Assembly (NCBI GenBank): GCA_038326995.1 | Contig: JBBQKP010000157.1 | Location: forward strand, 1-8,159 | DNA: 8,159 nt | Direction of reading: 5' to 3' | DNA from: JBBQKP01 sp038326995 | Lineage (GTDB): Bacteria > Planctomycetota > Phycisphaerae > Tepidisphaerales > Tepidisphaeraceae | In this document: positions 1 through 5,727 of the stretch, one piece after another | Numbering within the stretch: position 1 is the first letter of the stretch | Layout of the letters: each line of letters starts with the position of its first letter | The notes under the pieces: generated by a model | Seen by the model: the letters and a program-made list of their open reading frames with translations, nothing else | The model's database searches: none | Told to the model about the DNA's origin: nothing | Made by a program: the position numbers and the translations under genes

Positions 1-855
1 TTCTCGCACCCCCTGGCCGCGTCGGGTTTCACGCTGACGCATCGCGACAAATCCGTCCGCGAGTTCTGGATCAATCACGGCCGGGCGTGCCGAAAAATCG
101 CACGAGCATTCGCCGAGCAATTGGGCTCTGCGAGTGTGTGCAACGTGTGGATTCCCGACGGGTTCAAGGATACGCCCGTTGATCGCAAGACGCCGCGTGA
201 TCTGCTCGAAGCATCACTCGACGCAATCTTTTCTGAATCGATCGACGCGAGCCATGTTCTGGATGCGGTGGAAGGAAAACTCTTCGGCATCGGCTCGGAG
301 AGTTACGTCGCGGGCAGCCACGAGTTTTATCTGGGCTACGCGATCACGCGAAAGAAACTCGTGTGCCTGGATTCGGGCCATTACCACCCGACCGAAAGCA
401 TGGCCGACAAGATCAGCTCGGTCATGCGGTTTCTGCCTGAAATTCTTTTGCACGTTTCGCGCGGCGTGCGGTGGGACAGCGACCACGTCGTCACACTCGA
501 CGACCCGCTTCTCTCGATCGCACGCGAACTCGTCGTGGGCGATTATCTTCATCGCACGCACATCGGCCTGGATTATTTCGACGCGAGCATCAACCGAGTC
601 GCCGCGTGGACCATCGGCGTGCGGAACATGCAGAAGGCTTTACTCATTGCGATGCTGGAACCGACGAAGGAGCTTTCCGAGTTCGAAGCGTCGGGCGATT
701 TCACCGTACGTTTGCTGATGCAGGAAGAGCTTCGCGCCATGCCGTGGGGCGACGTGTGGGAAGAATTCTGCACGCGCCAGAATGTTCCCGCCGGTGCGCA
801 CGCGCTGCTCGGTTCCGTTCGCAAGTACGAGCGTGATGTATTGAGCACGCGATAG
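1..855 (+). CDS. rhaA: L-rhamnose isomerase, 5'-truncated by window start
   Basis: Cytoplasmic metal-dependent isomerase converting L-rhamnose to L-rhamnulose, the first step of the classical rhamnose catabolic route. The frame is open from base 1, so the true start lies outside the window; 284 residues are visible. From memory of E. coli RhaA (419 aa), the fragment lines up without gaps at an offset of 143, so roughly the first third is missing. All metal ligands in the visible part are kept: E91 (E. coli E234), D124 (D267), H127 (H270), H151 (H294), D159 and D161 (D302, D304) and D191 (D334). Typical blocks are WIPDG, FGIGSESY, LLHVSRGVRWDSDHV, GLDYFDASINR and the terminal KYERDVLSTR. The C-terminus is complete. 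The next gene, dapL, starts 62 bases downstream with no metabolic link; partners such as rhamnulokinase or aldolase are not visible. The family assignment is very secure. Confidence 0.97.
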   Translation, partial: FSHPLAASGFTLTHRDKSVREFWINHGRACRKIARAFAEQLGSASVCNVWIPDGFKDTPVDRKTPRDLLEASLDAIFSESIDASHVLDAVEGKLFGIGSESYVAGSHEFYLGYAITRKKLVCLDSGHYHPTESMADKISSVMRFLPEILLHVSRGVRWDSDHVVTLDDPLLSIARELVVGDYLHRTHIGLDYFDASINRVAAWTIGVRNMQKALLIAMLEPTKELSEFEASGDFTVRLLMQEELRAMPWGDVWEEFCTRQNVPAGAHALLGSVRKYERDVLSTR

Positions 856-917
856 TCGTTTCAACAGATTTGTTGTCGTTCGACATTCGCGTTCATGTTT
901 GCAACACTGATCTGCTT

Positions 918-2174
918 ATGCCGTTGATCAACGAAAATTTTCTCAAACTCAAGGCCGGTTATCTGTTTCCCGAGATCGCCAGGCGCGTACGCGTTTATGC
1001 CGCGGCGAACCCGGACAAGCATGTCATTCGCATGGGCATCGGCGACGTGACTGAGCCCCTGCCACAGGCGGTGACGACGGCCATGCACAAGGCGATCGAC
1101 GAGATGTCGGTCCGCGAAACGTTTCGTGGATATGGCCCCGAGCAAGGCTACGATTTTCTACGCGCGGCCGTCGTGCAAAATGACTTCGCCGCACGCGGTT
1201 GCGACATCGCCGCCGATGAAATTTTCGTTTCCGACGGCAGCAAGTGCGACGCGGGAAACATCCTGGATATTTTCGGCGCGGGCAACACCATCGCCGTGAC
1301 TGATCCGGTGTATCCGGTCTATGTCGATACCAATGTGATGGCGGGCAACACGGGACACGCGGACGTCGTGACGGGCGAATATGCGGGCCTGACGTACCTG
1401 CGCTGCAATGCACAGAGCGATTTCGCCCCCGCCCTGCCGACCTCGCACGCCGACATCATTTATTTGTGCTCGCCCAACAATCCGACGGGCGCTGTGCTGA
1501 CGCGTGACAAGCTCGCGGCGTTCGTCGAGTACGCCGTCGCGCACAAGTCGCTCATCCTTTTCGATGCCGCATACGAGGCGTACATTATGAGCGACGCCAT
1601 CCCGCGCAGTATTTATGAAATCCCCGGGGCAAGGTCGTGTGCGATTGAGTTCCGCAGCTTCAGCAAGACGGCCGGTTTCACGGGCGTGCGGGCGGCGTAC
1701 ACCGTCGTGCCCAAAGCGCTCAAGGGTAAAAACAAATCGGGCGACGCGATCGATATTCATCCACTGTGGATGCGCAGACACACCACAAAATTCAACGGCA
1801 TCAGCTACATCGTGCAGCGCGGATGCGAAGCGGTTTATTCGTCGGACGGTAAGCAGCAAGTCGCCGGCCTGATTCAGGGCTACCTCGCCAACGCGACGCT
1901 GATTCGCCAGCGACTGACGAAGCTGGGCCTCATCGTTTTCGGCGGTGACAACGCGCCGTACGTGTGGATCAAGACGCCTCGAAATGCGACCGGCGACTCC
2001 ACCAAAAGCTGGGACTTCTTCGATACCCTGCTTCACCAGGCTCAGGTCGTTTGTACGCCCGGCGCGGGCTTTGGCCTGGCCGGCGAAGGCTACGTCAGGC
2101 TCAGCGCCTTTAACAGCAAGGCAAATGTGGAAGAGGCGCTCTCTCGCATCGAACGCGTACTGGGCAAGGCTTAA
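918..2174 (+). CDS. dapL: LL-diaminopimelate aminotransferase
   Basis: PLP-dependent class I/II aminotransferase that makes LL-2,6-diaminopimelate from tetrahydrodipicolinate and glutamate in one step, bypassing the DapD/DapC/DapE route to lysine and peptidoglycan precursors. The product is 418 aa, slightly longer than the usual ~410. The start at 918 was chosen because MPLINENFLKLKAGYLFPEI matches the characteristic DapL N-terminus; an upstream in-frame TTG at 870 would add 16 residues with no family resemblance. Visible landmarks are GIGDVTEPL (41-48), GYGPEQGYDF (71-80), CSPNNPTG (184-191, N187), D216 and Y219 in FDAAYEAY, the Schiff-base lysine K250 in SFSKTAGFTGVR, and R394 in YVRLSAF, which should bind the substrate carboxylate. 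No clear Shine-Dalgarno site precedes the start. This pathway type is known from plants, chlamydiae, spirochaetes and planctomycetes, which fits the inferred host. Confidence 0.97.
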   Translation: MPLINENFLKLKAGYLFPEIARRVRVYAAANPDKHVIRMGIGDVTEPLPQAVTTAMHKAIDEMSVRETFRGYGPEQGYDFLRAAVVQNDFAARGCDIAADEIFVSDGSKCDAGNILDIFGAGNTIAVTDPVYPVYVDTNVMAGNTGHADVVTGEYAGLTYLRCNAQSDFAPALPTSHADIIYLCSPNNPTGAVLTRDKLAAFVEYAVAHKSLILFDAAYEAYIMSDAIPRSIYEIPGARSCAIEFRSFSKTAGFTGVRAAYTVVPKALKGKNKSGDAIDIHPLWMRRHTTKFNGISYIVQRGCEAVYSSDGKQQVAGLIQGYLANATLIRQRLTKLGLIVFGGDNAPYVWIKTPRNATGDSTKSWDFFDTLLHQAQVVCTPGAGFGLAGEGYVRLSAFNSKANVEEALSRIERVLGKA

Positions 2175-2455
2175 TTCTTCGCTTGACCGCTAAGTCAAGA
2201 ATTCTCAAAAAGGTCGGCGTCCTCGTTCCATACCGATTTCGGTTTGACGCTCGTCGCACTGACTCGAGCGCAGTTCAATTCCGATTCTGGACCGTCCGTC
2301 TGGGCATTCTCTTTCTGCATTCGAGAAGAAGAAGAAGCGGTGTCCTGCCGGACGGGCCGGAAGCGAATCAACATCCTGAATTTCTTTCGGCGAACCAAAT
2401 AGTTGTTTACTTCGTGAGGAGCTCTTTTTTTTCAGAGTGCTAAAGACATGTGGGG
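2175..2455. other. Tail-to-tail intergenic region, lower GC
   Basis: This gap separates the convergent ends of dapL and the two-TM protein. It is visibly more AT-rich than the genes around it. Eight bases after the dapL stop is a small perfect dyad (CTTGAC at 2182-2187 and GTCAAG at 2194-2199, 6-nt loop). A GAAGAAGAAGAAG purine tract lies at about 2325-2337 and an 8-T run at 2425-2432. The T run has no strong GC hairpin directly before it, so I do not call a canonical terminator. Short open frames here (for example 2183-2443) start at TTG, look like arginine-rich noise and are not called. Confidence 0.5.
2182..2199 (+). terminator. Weak hairpin just after dapL
   Basis: A 6-bp perfect stem (CTTGAC/GTCAAG) with a 6-nt loop begins 8 bases after the dapL stop codon. 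It is followed by AATTCTCAAAA rather than a T tract, so intrinsic termination is only a possibility based on position. It could equally protect the 3' end of the message or be chance. Confidence 0.25.
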
Positions 2456-3307
2456 CTAATCTTTTTTGATCTGCTTCGCCACCGGATACCACTCGCCCGA
2501 AAACTTCTTGGGCCGATCGTCCTCGACCGGCGCGGCAACCGGCACGGGCTTGTCCGCATCACCAGAAAGCTGCTTCACCTGGGCCGACTGATCCGAGGGC
2601 ACACCCGCAAGCGTCGGCCCGTTCGCGGTGACGGCCAATCCGCTTCCGATTCTCGCTTCAAGATCCGCGTTCAGTGCATCAAGCTCGGCCATCTGCTGCG
2701 CCGTCGGCATCGGCTTTCCGGTGGGCGTGTGGTCCTCGGTCGGCTGAGGCATGTAGCTCATTAATCCGCGATCACGCTTCGCATTCTTCTCGCGCACGAC
2801 ATCGCCCGACCCGCCGGTCAACAGCGACAAAAGTGCCGGCCAGAACACGCCGATCAGCAACACGCCCCCGAGTGCCCCCAGCGGATACGCATAGGCTGGC
2901 GCGCGATACCAAGGCGTTGTAAATTCCTGATTCGCCTGCGCGAGGAACTCTTCCACGCTGTTGAACGTGCGTCCGCCGCGATCAAGCGGCAATTCGATCA
3001 GCACCATTTCGCGCGCTACAGCGGGCGTTCCGGTGTCGCGGTTCACGCCCAGCCGATCAAACTTCACGACCTGCACCAACTTGTTGTACGCCCCTTCGAC
3101 AGGCGGATAAACCAGCACGTTACGCAAGATCGGCTGACCCTGGGTGGCCTGCTGCTGACTCTTATCGCCGGCTCGGCCGAAGAATTCGGCGACGGATTGA
3201 GGCGGAAGGTTGTCCGCCTCGCTGCTGCTGTAGGAATAAGCAGCAACCACTCCGACGGCCGCGCCGATGAGCCCCCAATGCCAGCGTGCTAAATCCGTTA
3301 GTGCCAT
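2456..3307 (-). CDS. Hypothetical membrane protein with two TM segments
   Basis: I do not recognise this 283-aa protein. It starts at an ATG (3307-3305) with no visible Shine-Dalgarno site. Residues 10-26 (HWGLIGAAVGVVAAYSY) form an N-terminal hydrophobic segment without a clear signal-peptidase site, so it is probably an anchor. A compact region follows (about 32-135) containing NVLVYPPVEGAYNKLVQVVKF and EMVLIELPLDRGGRTF. A second hydrophobic helix spans about 140-163. The tail (164-283) is charged and Pro-rich, includes a likely short helix (QQMAELDALNADLEARIG, about 204-221), and ends with FSGEWYPVAKQIKKD. A hairpin topology with residues 30-138 outside and the tail inside is plausible: basic residues (VREKNAKRDR, 170-180) follow TM2 directly. 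Its neighbours give no functional clue; it is divergent from the PDZ gene and convergent with dapL. Codon use resembles the neighbouring genes, so I judge it a real gene, but no function can be assigned. Confidence 0.82.
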   Translation of the reverse strand: MALTDLARWHWGLIGAAVGVVAAYSYSSSEADNLPPQSVAEFFGRAGDKSQQQATQGQPILRNVLVYPPVEGAYNKLVQVVKFDRLGVNRDTGTPAVAREMVLIELPLDRGGRTFNSVEEFLAQANQEFTTPWYRAPAYAYPLGALGGVLLIGVFWPALLSLLTGGSGDVVREKNAKRDRGLMSYMPQPTEDHTPTGKPMPTAQQMAELDALNADLEARIGSGLAVTANGPTLAGVPSDQSAQVKQLSGDADKPVPVAAPVEDDRPKKFSGEWYPVAKQIKKD

Positions 3308-3516
3308 GATCCGTCAATCGTGCAAGACAGGGGCGCGTGACGCAAGGGCGGAGTTTCCAAAGACTTGGGACGTCTGGCCCGGCTGGCAAGCCATCTTCCA
3401 CACGAACGTCTCTGCTCGTCTTCGTTCAACACTAAATTTTCAGATCACTTCTGACGTTGGTTGGTGGCACTGGTATCTCACGAATGCTCGTCCTATAGAT
3501 CTGGATTCTCACGCGC

Positions 3517-3545
3517 GATCGAGTTCTGCTTGCGAACTCGCGATC
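3517..3545. repeat. Bulged hairpin upstream of the large inverted repeat
   Basis: CGAGTTC (3520-3526) pairs with GAACTCG (3534-3540) around a 7-nt loop. GAT (3517-3519) can pair with ATC (3543-3545) if CG at 3541-3542 bulges out. It ends only 9 bases before the 23-bp inverted repeat, so the two could form one structured block. No function can be read from it. Confidence 0.4.
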
Positions 3546-3554
3546 AACCCCGCT

Positions 3555-3622
3555 TAGCCGCCAGCTTGCTGGCGCTTGAAGTGCACGTCGAGATCATTGA
3601 AGCGCCAGCAAGCTGGCGGCTA
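3555..3622. repeat. 23-bp perfect inverted repeat with nested dyads (REP/BIME-like)
   Basis: The left arm (3555-3577, beginning TAGCCGCCAGC) is the exact reverse complement of the right arm (3600-3622, ending GCTGGCGGCTA), separated by 22 bases. Each arm is itself a dyad: CGCCAGC and GCTGGCG around TT on the left and AA on the right. The DNA or RNA can therefore fold either into one 23-bp stem or into two small hairpins. This double-palindrome layout resembles paired REP units (BIMEs) and is not typical of an intrinsic terminator, since no T run follows on either strand and the flanking genes are divergent. The inverted repeat is certain; calling it an interspersed family member is inference. 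Confidence 0.9.
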
Positions 3623-3644
3623 CTCTCAAGCAAAGAGATGCTCT

Positions 3645-3673
3645 TTCAATTGGTCGCACCACCGATTTATAAT
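3645..3673 (+). promoter_or_regulatory. Candidate promoter for the PDZ gene
   Basis: A perfect TATAAT hexamer lies at 3668-3673. At 17-bp spacing upstream sits TTCAAT (3645-3650), a poor -35 match (3 of 6). Transcription would begin near 3680, giving a leader of about 140 nt to the GTG at 3822 that contains the 14-bp palindrome at 3714-3727. This is a consensus match only; other unseen promoters are possible. Confidence 0.3.
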
Positions 3674-3713
3674 CACGGGTGCTTGAAGTGTTACATGAAC
3701 CAGTGAGTGCTTT

Positions 3714-3727
3714 CTCGCGATCGCGAG
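3714..3727. promoter_or_regulatory. 14-bp perfect palindrome, possible operator
   Basis: CTCGCGATCGCGAG is a perfect 14-bp palindrome. It sits 94 bases upstream of the PDZ gene start and downstream of the TATAAT box. Its core GCGATCGC is the octamer known as HIP1 in cyanobacteria, though one copy here proves nothing. It could be a dimeric regulator site or a chance feature of GC-rich DNA. Confidence 0.35.
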
Positions 3728-3821
3728 CCGACCGCTTCCTCATGCTCGCGTCTCGTGAGAACGTTGTTGACGAAGTATCACAGTGCTCGACTTCGAGAAC
3801 GGGCGGCTATGATGTCTCGCG

Positions 3822-4610
3822 GTGACGGCACATCGACTTTTCATTTCCTCTTTCGCTCTCGCGTCGAGCGTTCTTTTTGTCGGCGCGGTTTTGCGTGCCC
3901 AGCAAACGTCGCCGACCGCTTCGCCCGCGACTTCACCATCCGCCTTGCCGACCACTCAGCCCGCGACCGCTCGGCAGCTTGATGCGCTTATCGTGGACCT
4001 GGCCGCGCATGACCCGGAAGTTCGCGCCAAAGCACGAGACACGCTCATGCGCTTGCCCACATCCGAGTTGCCCCGGCTCAGGGAATCGGCGATGCGGGTT
4101 TCACCGCTGCCGCGTGAAGGCTGGCTGTCGCTTCGCGATGTCGTCGTGCAACTGGCGCTGATCAAGCAGCACGAATATAAGGGCACGCGCTCGGGCATGC
4201 TGGGCGTAAGCCTGTCGGGATGGGAGCAGGACCCCATGACCGTCGGACGCGGGCCCGTCGTCGTCGGCTTTACGATGCCGGGATTTGATTCGTTTCGCGC
4301 ATTGCGCGCGGGCGACGTTGTCACTTCGATCGGGCCGGTCATTGATGGTGTCGCTGGCGAGCTTCGGCCCGTGCTGGACCGAACTGAACTGACGACGTTC
4401 GTGCAGAACACCAGGCCGGGCGATTACGCACGGCTGGAAATCCTGCGCGACGGTCGGCCGATCCAACTGACCATTCGGCTGGCGGAAAAGATCGCGCCGG
4501 GATTGACGATCGACGCGAACCAGATCAGCAGCCGATATCGCGTGGGGCAATTGCTGTGGGATGCGGAATTCTCGCCCGTGGTGAAAGAGGCCGAGCGGGC
4601 AACGCGGTAA
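3822..4610 (+). CDS. Secreted PDZ-domain protein
   Basis: 262-aa exported protein of unknown role. The GTG at 3822 is the first usable start, because the same frame has a TGA at 3810-3812; no Shine-Dalgarno site is visible. Residues 1-26 form a signal peptide (hydrophobic core about 7-24, likely cleavage after LRA at 26), followed by a Ser/Thr/Pro/Ala-rich linker (28-50). A helical segment with a HEAT-like look follows (about 51-79, ALIVDLAAHDPEVRAKARD), then a PDZ domain at about 124-222: the GMLGVSL strand, VVVGFTMPGFDSFRALRAGDVVTSIG and the closing RPGDYARLEILRDGRPIQLTIRL. No protease catalytic domain is present, so it is not a DegP/HtrA or Ctp enzyme by itself; binding or scaffolding of exported proteins is inferred. 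It is convergent with purN and divergent from the two-TM gene. The domain call is fairly secure; the function is not known. Confidence 0.85.
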   Translation: MTAHRLFISSFALASSVLFVGAVLRAQQTSPTASPATSPSALPTTQPATARQLDALIVDLAAHDPEVRAKARDTLMRLPTSELPRLRESAMRVSPLPREGWLSLRDVVVQLALIKQHEYKGTRSGMLGVSLSGWEQDPMTVGRGPVVVGFTMPGFDSFRALRAGDVVTSIGPVIDGVAGELRPVLDRTELTTFVQNTRPGDYARLEILRDGRPIQLTIRLAEKIAPGLTIDANQISSRYRVGQLLWDAEFSPVVKEAERATR

Positions 4611-4637
4611 GGCACTTCACGTTGATGAGACGCTTAG

Positions 4638-4690
4638 CACAGCTCAGCTCAGCACGGCACACCACAGCTCAGCTCAGCTCAGCTCAGCTC
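4638..4690. repeat. AGCTC pentanucleotide tandem repeat
   Basis: Five perfect AGCTC units run from 4666 to 4690. Two more units (4641-4650) followed by the variant AGCAC form an earlier block. The 16-mer CACAGCTCAGCTCAGC occurs twice, at 4638-4653 and 4663-4678. The array starts 28 bases after the PDZ gene stop. Such a microsatellite is prone to slippage, and AGCT in each unit is self-complementary, so the strand can fold on itself. Confidence 0.9.
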
Positions 4691-4691
4691 T

Positions 4692-4707
4692 GGAAAGAAT
4701 ACTTTCC
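4692..4707. repeat. Short dyad, left member of a related pair
   Basis: GGAAAG (4692-4697) pairs with CTTTCC (4702-4707) around AATA. The 17-mer GGAAAGAATACTTTCCT (4692-4708) matches the one at 4822-4838 at all but two loop positions. It follows the PDZ gene and the pentamer array, but no T tract follows it, so it is a poor intrinsic terminator. Confidence 0.6.
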
Positions 4708-4749
4708 TGTGGCACCCTTCTTCATTCTATTTCACTTATGTTCCGGGTG

Positions 4750-4787
4750 GCACAGCTTTGTACGCTGTGCAGTACCCAAAGCTGTGC
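4750..4787. repeat. Inverted repeat with a third competing arm
   Basis: GCACAGCTTTG (4750-4760) is the exact reverse complement of CAAAGCTGTGC (4777-4787). A further TAC/GTA pairing (4761-4763 with 4772-4774) is possible past a CC bulge. GCACAGC (4750-4756) can instead pair with an internal GCTGTGC (4764-4770). Two mutually exclusive hairpins can therefore form from one left arm. It lies between convergent genes, so a termination or mRNA 3'-end role is possible on either strand, though there is no T run on either side. Confidence 0.65.
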
Positions 4788-4819
4788 GATCAACGATCAA
4801 TTGCGCACTCGAATCAGCA

Positions 4820-4839
4820 CAGGAAAGAGGACTTTCCTG
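4820..4839. repeat. 8-bp-stem dyad, right member of a related pair
   Basis: CAGGAAAG (4820-4827) pairs with CTTTCCTG (4832-4839) around AGGA. The dyad repeats the one at 4692-4708 with two loop changes. It sits 24 bases beyond the purN stop on the purN transcript, where a 3'-end hairpin would be useful, but no T tract is visible downstream on the minus strand. Confidence 0.6.
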
Positions 4840-4863
4840 GACCACCGAACCCGCCGCAGCCCG

Positions 4864-5484
4864 CTATTTCATTCTCGTGCGGCGGCCCTCGACCTTGAGC
4901 TTTCCCGTTGAGAAAAGCGCGATCGCCTGCGGGTAGGCGATGTGCTCCTGTTCCTGAACTTTTTTGATCAGCGAATCGACCGTTTCCTTGTCTCCGATGT
5001 CGACTGCGCGCTGGACAATGATCGGGCCGTTGTCGTAGGTGTCGTCGACGAGGTGGACGGTGCAGCCGCTGACCTTGCAGCCGTGTTGGAGGATGGCCTC
5101 ATGGACGTGGCGGCCGAACATTCGCGGGCCGCCGAACGCAGGCAGAAGGCTGGGGTGAATGTTCATCACCTTCGATCGATACTTGTCGGGAATCTGCATC
5201 AGGCAAAGCCAGCCGGCCATGCATACCAGATCGACCTGCGACTGGTCGATGAGCTCGAAAACTTTTCGCGAATAGCTTGCGACATCGACGAAGGATTTGC
5301 GGTCGATCGTTTCGTAGGGGATGTCGCTGCTCATGGCGCGCGGCTCTGCGCCGATGTGGAGCTTTGACCCGATGACCAGAACGATCTGCGCCTTAAGCGT
5401 GCCCGCCTCGATACGGTCGATAAGGTTCTGCAGCGTCGTGCCGCTGCCGCTGACGAGGACTGCGATGCGTGGGACGATGGCCAT
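4864..5484 (-). CDS. purN: Phosphoribosylglycinamide formyltransferase (GART 1)
   Basis: Cytoplasmic enzyme of de novo purine synthesis that transfers a formyl group from 10-formyltetrahydrofolate to glycinamide ribonucleotide. The 206-aa product is near the usual ~200-215 aa. Key residues are present: N108 and H110 in MNIHPSLLP, H144 in CTVHLVDD and D151 in TYDNGP, matching E. coli N106, H108, H137 and D144. The substrate-phosphate loop reads SGSGTTLQN (12-20), with T17 where E. coli and many homologues have Asn; this still looks functional. The insertion AFGGPRMFGRHVHEAIL (116-132) is of the type seen in many non-enterobacterial PurN proteins. The tail is shorter than in E. coli. The gene lies 243 bases downstream of the GHL10 gene on the same strand, with a terminator-like hairpin between them, so it is probably transcribed separately. 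No other pur gene is nearby. Confidence 0.96.
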   Translation of the reverse strand: MAIVPRIAVLVSGSGTTLQNLIDRIEAGTLKAQIVLVIGSKLHIGAEPRAMSSDIPYETIDRKSFVDVASYSRKVFELIDQSQVDLVCMAGWLCLMQIPDKYRSKVMNIHPSLLPAFGGPRMFGRHVHEAILQHGCKVSGCTVHLVDDTYDNGPIIVQRAVDIGDKETVDSLIKKVQEQEHIAYPQAIALFSTGKLKVEGRRTRMK

Positions 5485-5577
5485 GGCAGACAGTCTTAGC
5501 GAATATTTCGGTCAGCGTAAACGCACGAGCTTAGAGATTCGGGTGATACGGATCGCAATAAATTCACGAGCCAAAAG

Positions 5578-5610
5578 GTTTCCCGGCGGCAGTCCATGCC
5601 GCCAGGAAAC
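5578..5610 (-). terminator. Terminator-like GC hairpin between the GHL10 gene and purN
   Basis: GTTTCC (5578-5583) pairs with GGAAAC (5605-5610), then after a C/A mismatch GGCGGCA (5585-5591) pairs with TGCCGCC (5597-5603) around a 5-nt loop, giving 13 base pairs. Read on the minus strand, the hairpin is followed by CCTTTTGG, a short T tract. This suits an intrinsic terminator for the GHL10 transcript, 94 bases before the purN start. The T tract is short, and the same dyad could instead be an interspersed palindromic repeat. Confidence 0.55.
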
Positions 5611-5638
5611 TAGAGATTCGGCAGAAGCGTCACAGAGT

Positions 5639-5690
5639 GACGCCCTCCACAGACGCCCTCCACAGACACCCTCCACAGACACCTTTCAGA
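5639..5690. repeat. 13-bp tandem repeat array downstream of the GHL10 gene
   Basis: GACGCCCTCCACA occurs at 5639-5651 and 5652-5664, with a one-base variant (GACACCCTCCACA) at 5665-5677 and a degenerate fourth unit at 5678-5690. It lies in the 3' flank of the GHL10 gene, 38 bases past its stop codon. No dyad is seen inside the unit, and no function can be read from it. Confidence 0.88.
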
Positions 5691-5727
5691 GTCGTGCGGG
5701 ATAACTTACTGGCATTCATAAGACTCA

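Larger units (their letters stand above)
3308..3821. other. Divergent intergenic region rich in palindromes
   Basis: This 514-base gap lies between two divergently oriented genes and has no convincing coding frame. From left to right it holds a stretch with nothing recognisable (3308-3516), a hairpin (3517-3545), a 68-nt nested inverted repeat (3555-3622), a perfect TATAAT hexamer (3668-3673) and a 14-bp palindrome (3714-3727). The nonamer CTCGCGATC occurs twice in the gap, at 3538-3546 and as the left part of the palindrome at 3714-3722. It must contain promoters for both flanking genes unless transcription enters from further away. Confidence 0.6.

Noticed and set aside
134..718. 194-codon alternative frame inside rhaA
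   Set aside because: It overlaps the rhaA frame, which preserves all metal ligands. The alternative product is Arg/Ser-rich noise.
1158..2036. 292-codon open frame on the minus strand, opposite dapL
   Set aside because: It is a shadow of dapL, whose frame carries all catalytic motifs. The antisense translation is Arg/His-rich and resembles no family.
1..2174. rhaA and dapL as a functional operon
   Set aside because: They are co-oriented and 62 bases apart, so co-transcription is possible, but rhamnose catabolism and diaminopimelate synthesis share no step.
2421..2440. Intrinsic terminator at the 8-T run
   Set aside because: No GC-rich hairpin precedes the T run on the plus strand, and on the minus strand it reads as an A run.
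2183..2443. 86-codon frame after dapL
   Set aside because: It has a TTG start and Arg-rich sequence with no homology I recognise, in an AT-richer spacer between convergent genes.
3306..3557. 83-codon plus-strand frame whose ATG overlaps the divergent ATG (CATG) and whose stop falls in the 23-bp repeat
   Set aside because: The placement is curious, and the palindrome would sit where a terminator belongs. However, the translation shows no family features and the composition looks non-coding, so I do not call a gene.
3461..3706. 81-codon frame running through the inverted repeat
   Set aside because: Part of the product is simply the translated palindrome. Such frames are typical spurious calls over interspersed repeats.
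5639..5690. CRISPR-like array or plasmid iterons
   Set aside because: The units are 13 bp and directly adjacent with no spacers, and there are no cas or replication genes nearby. A simple tandem repeat explains it.
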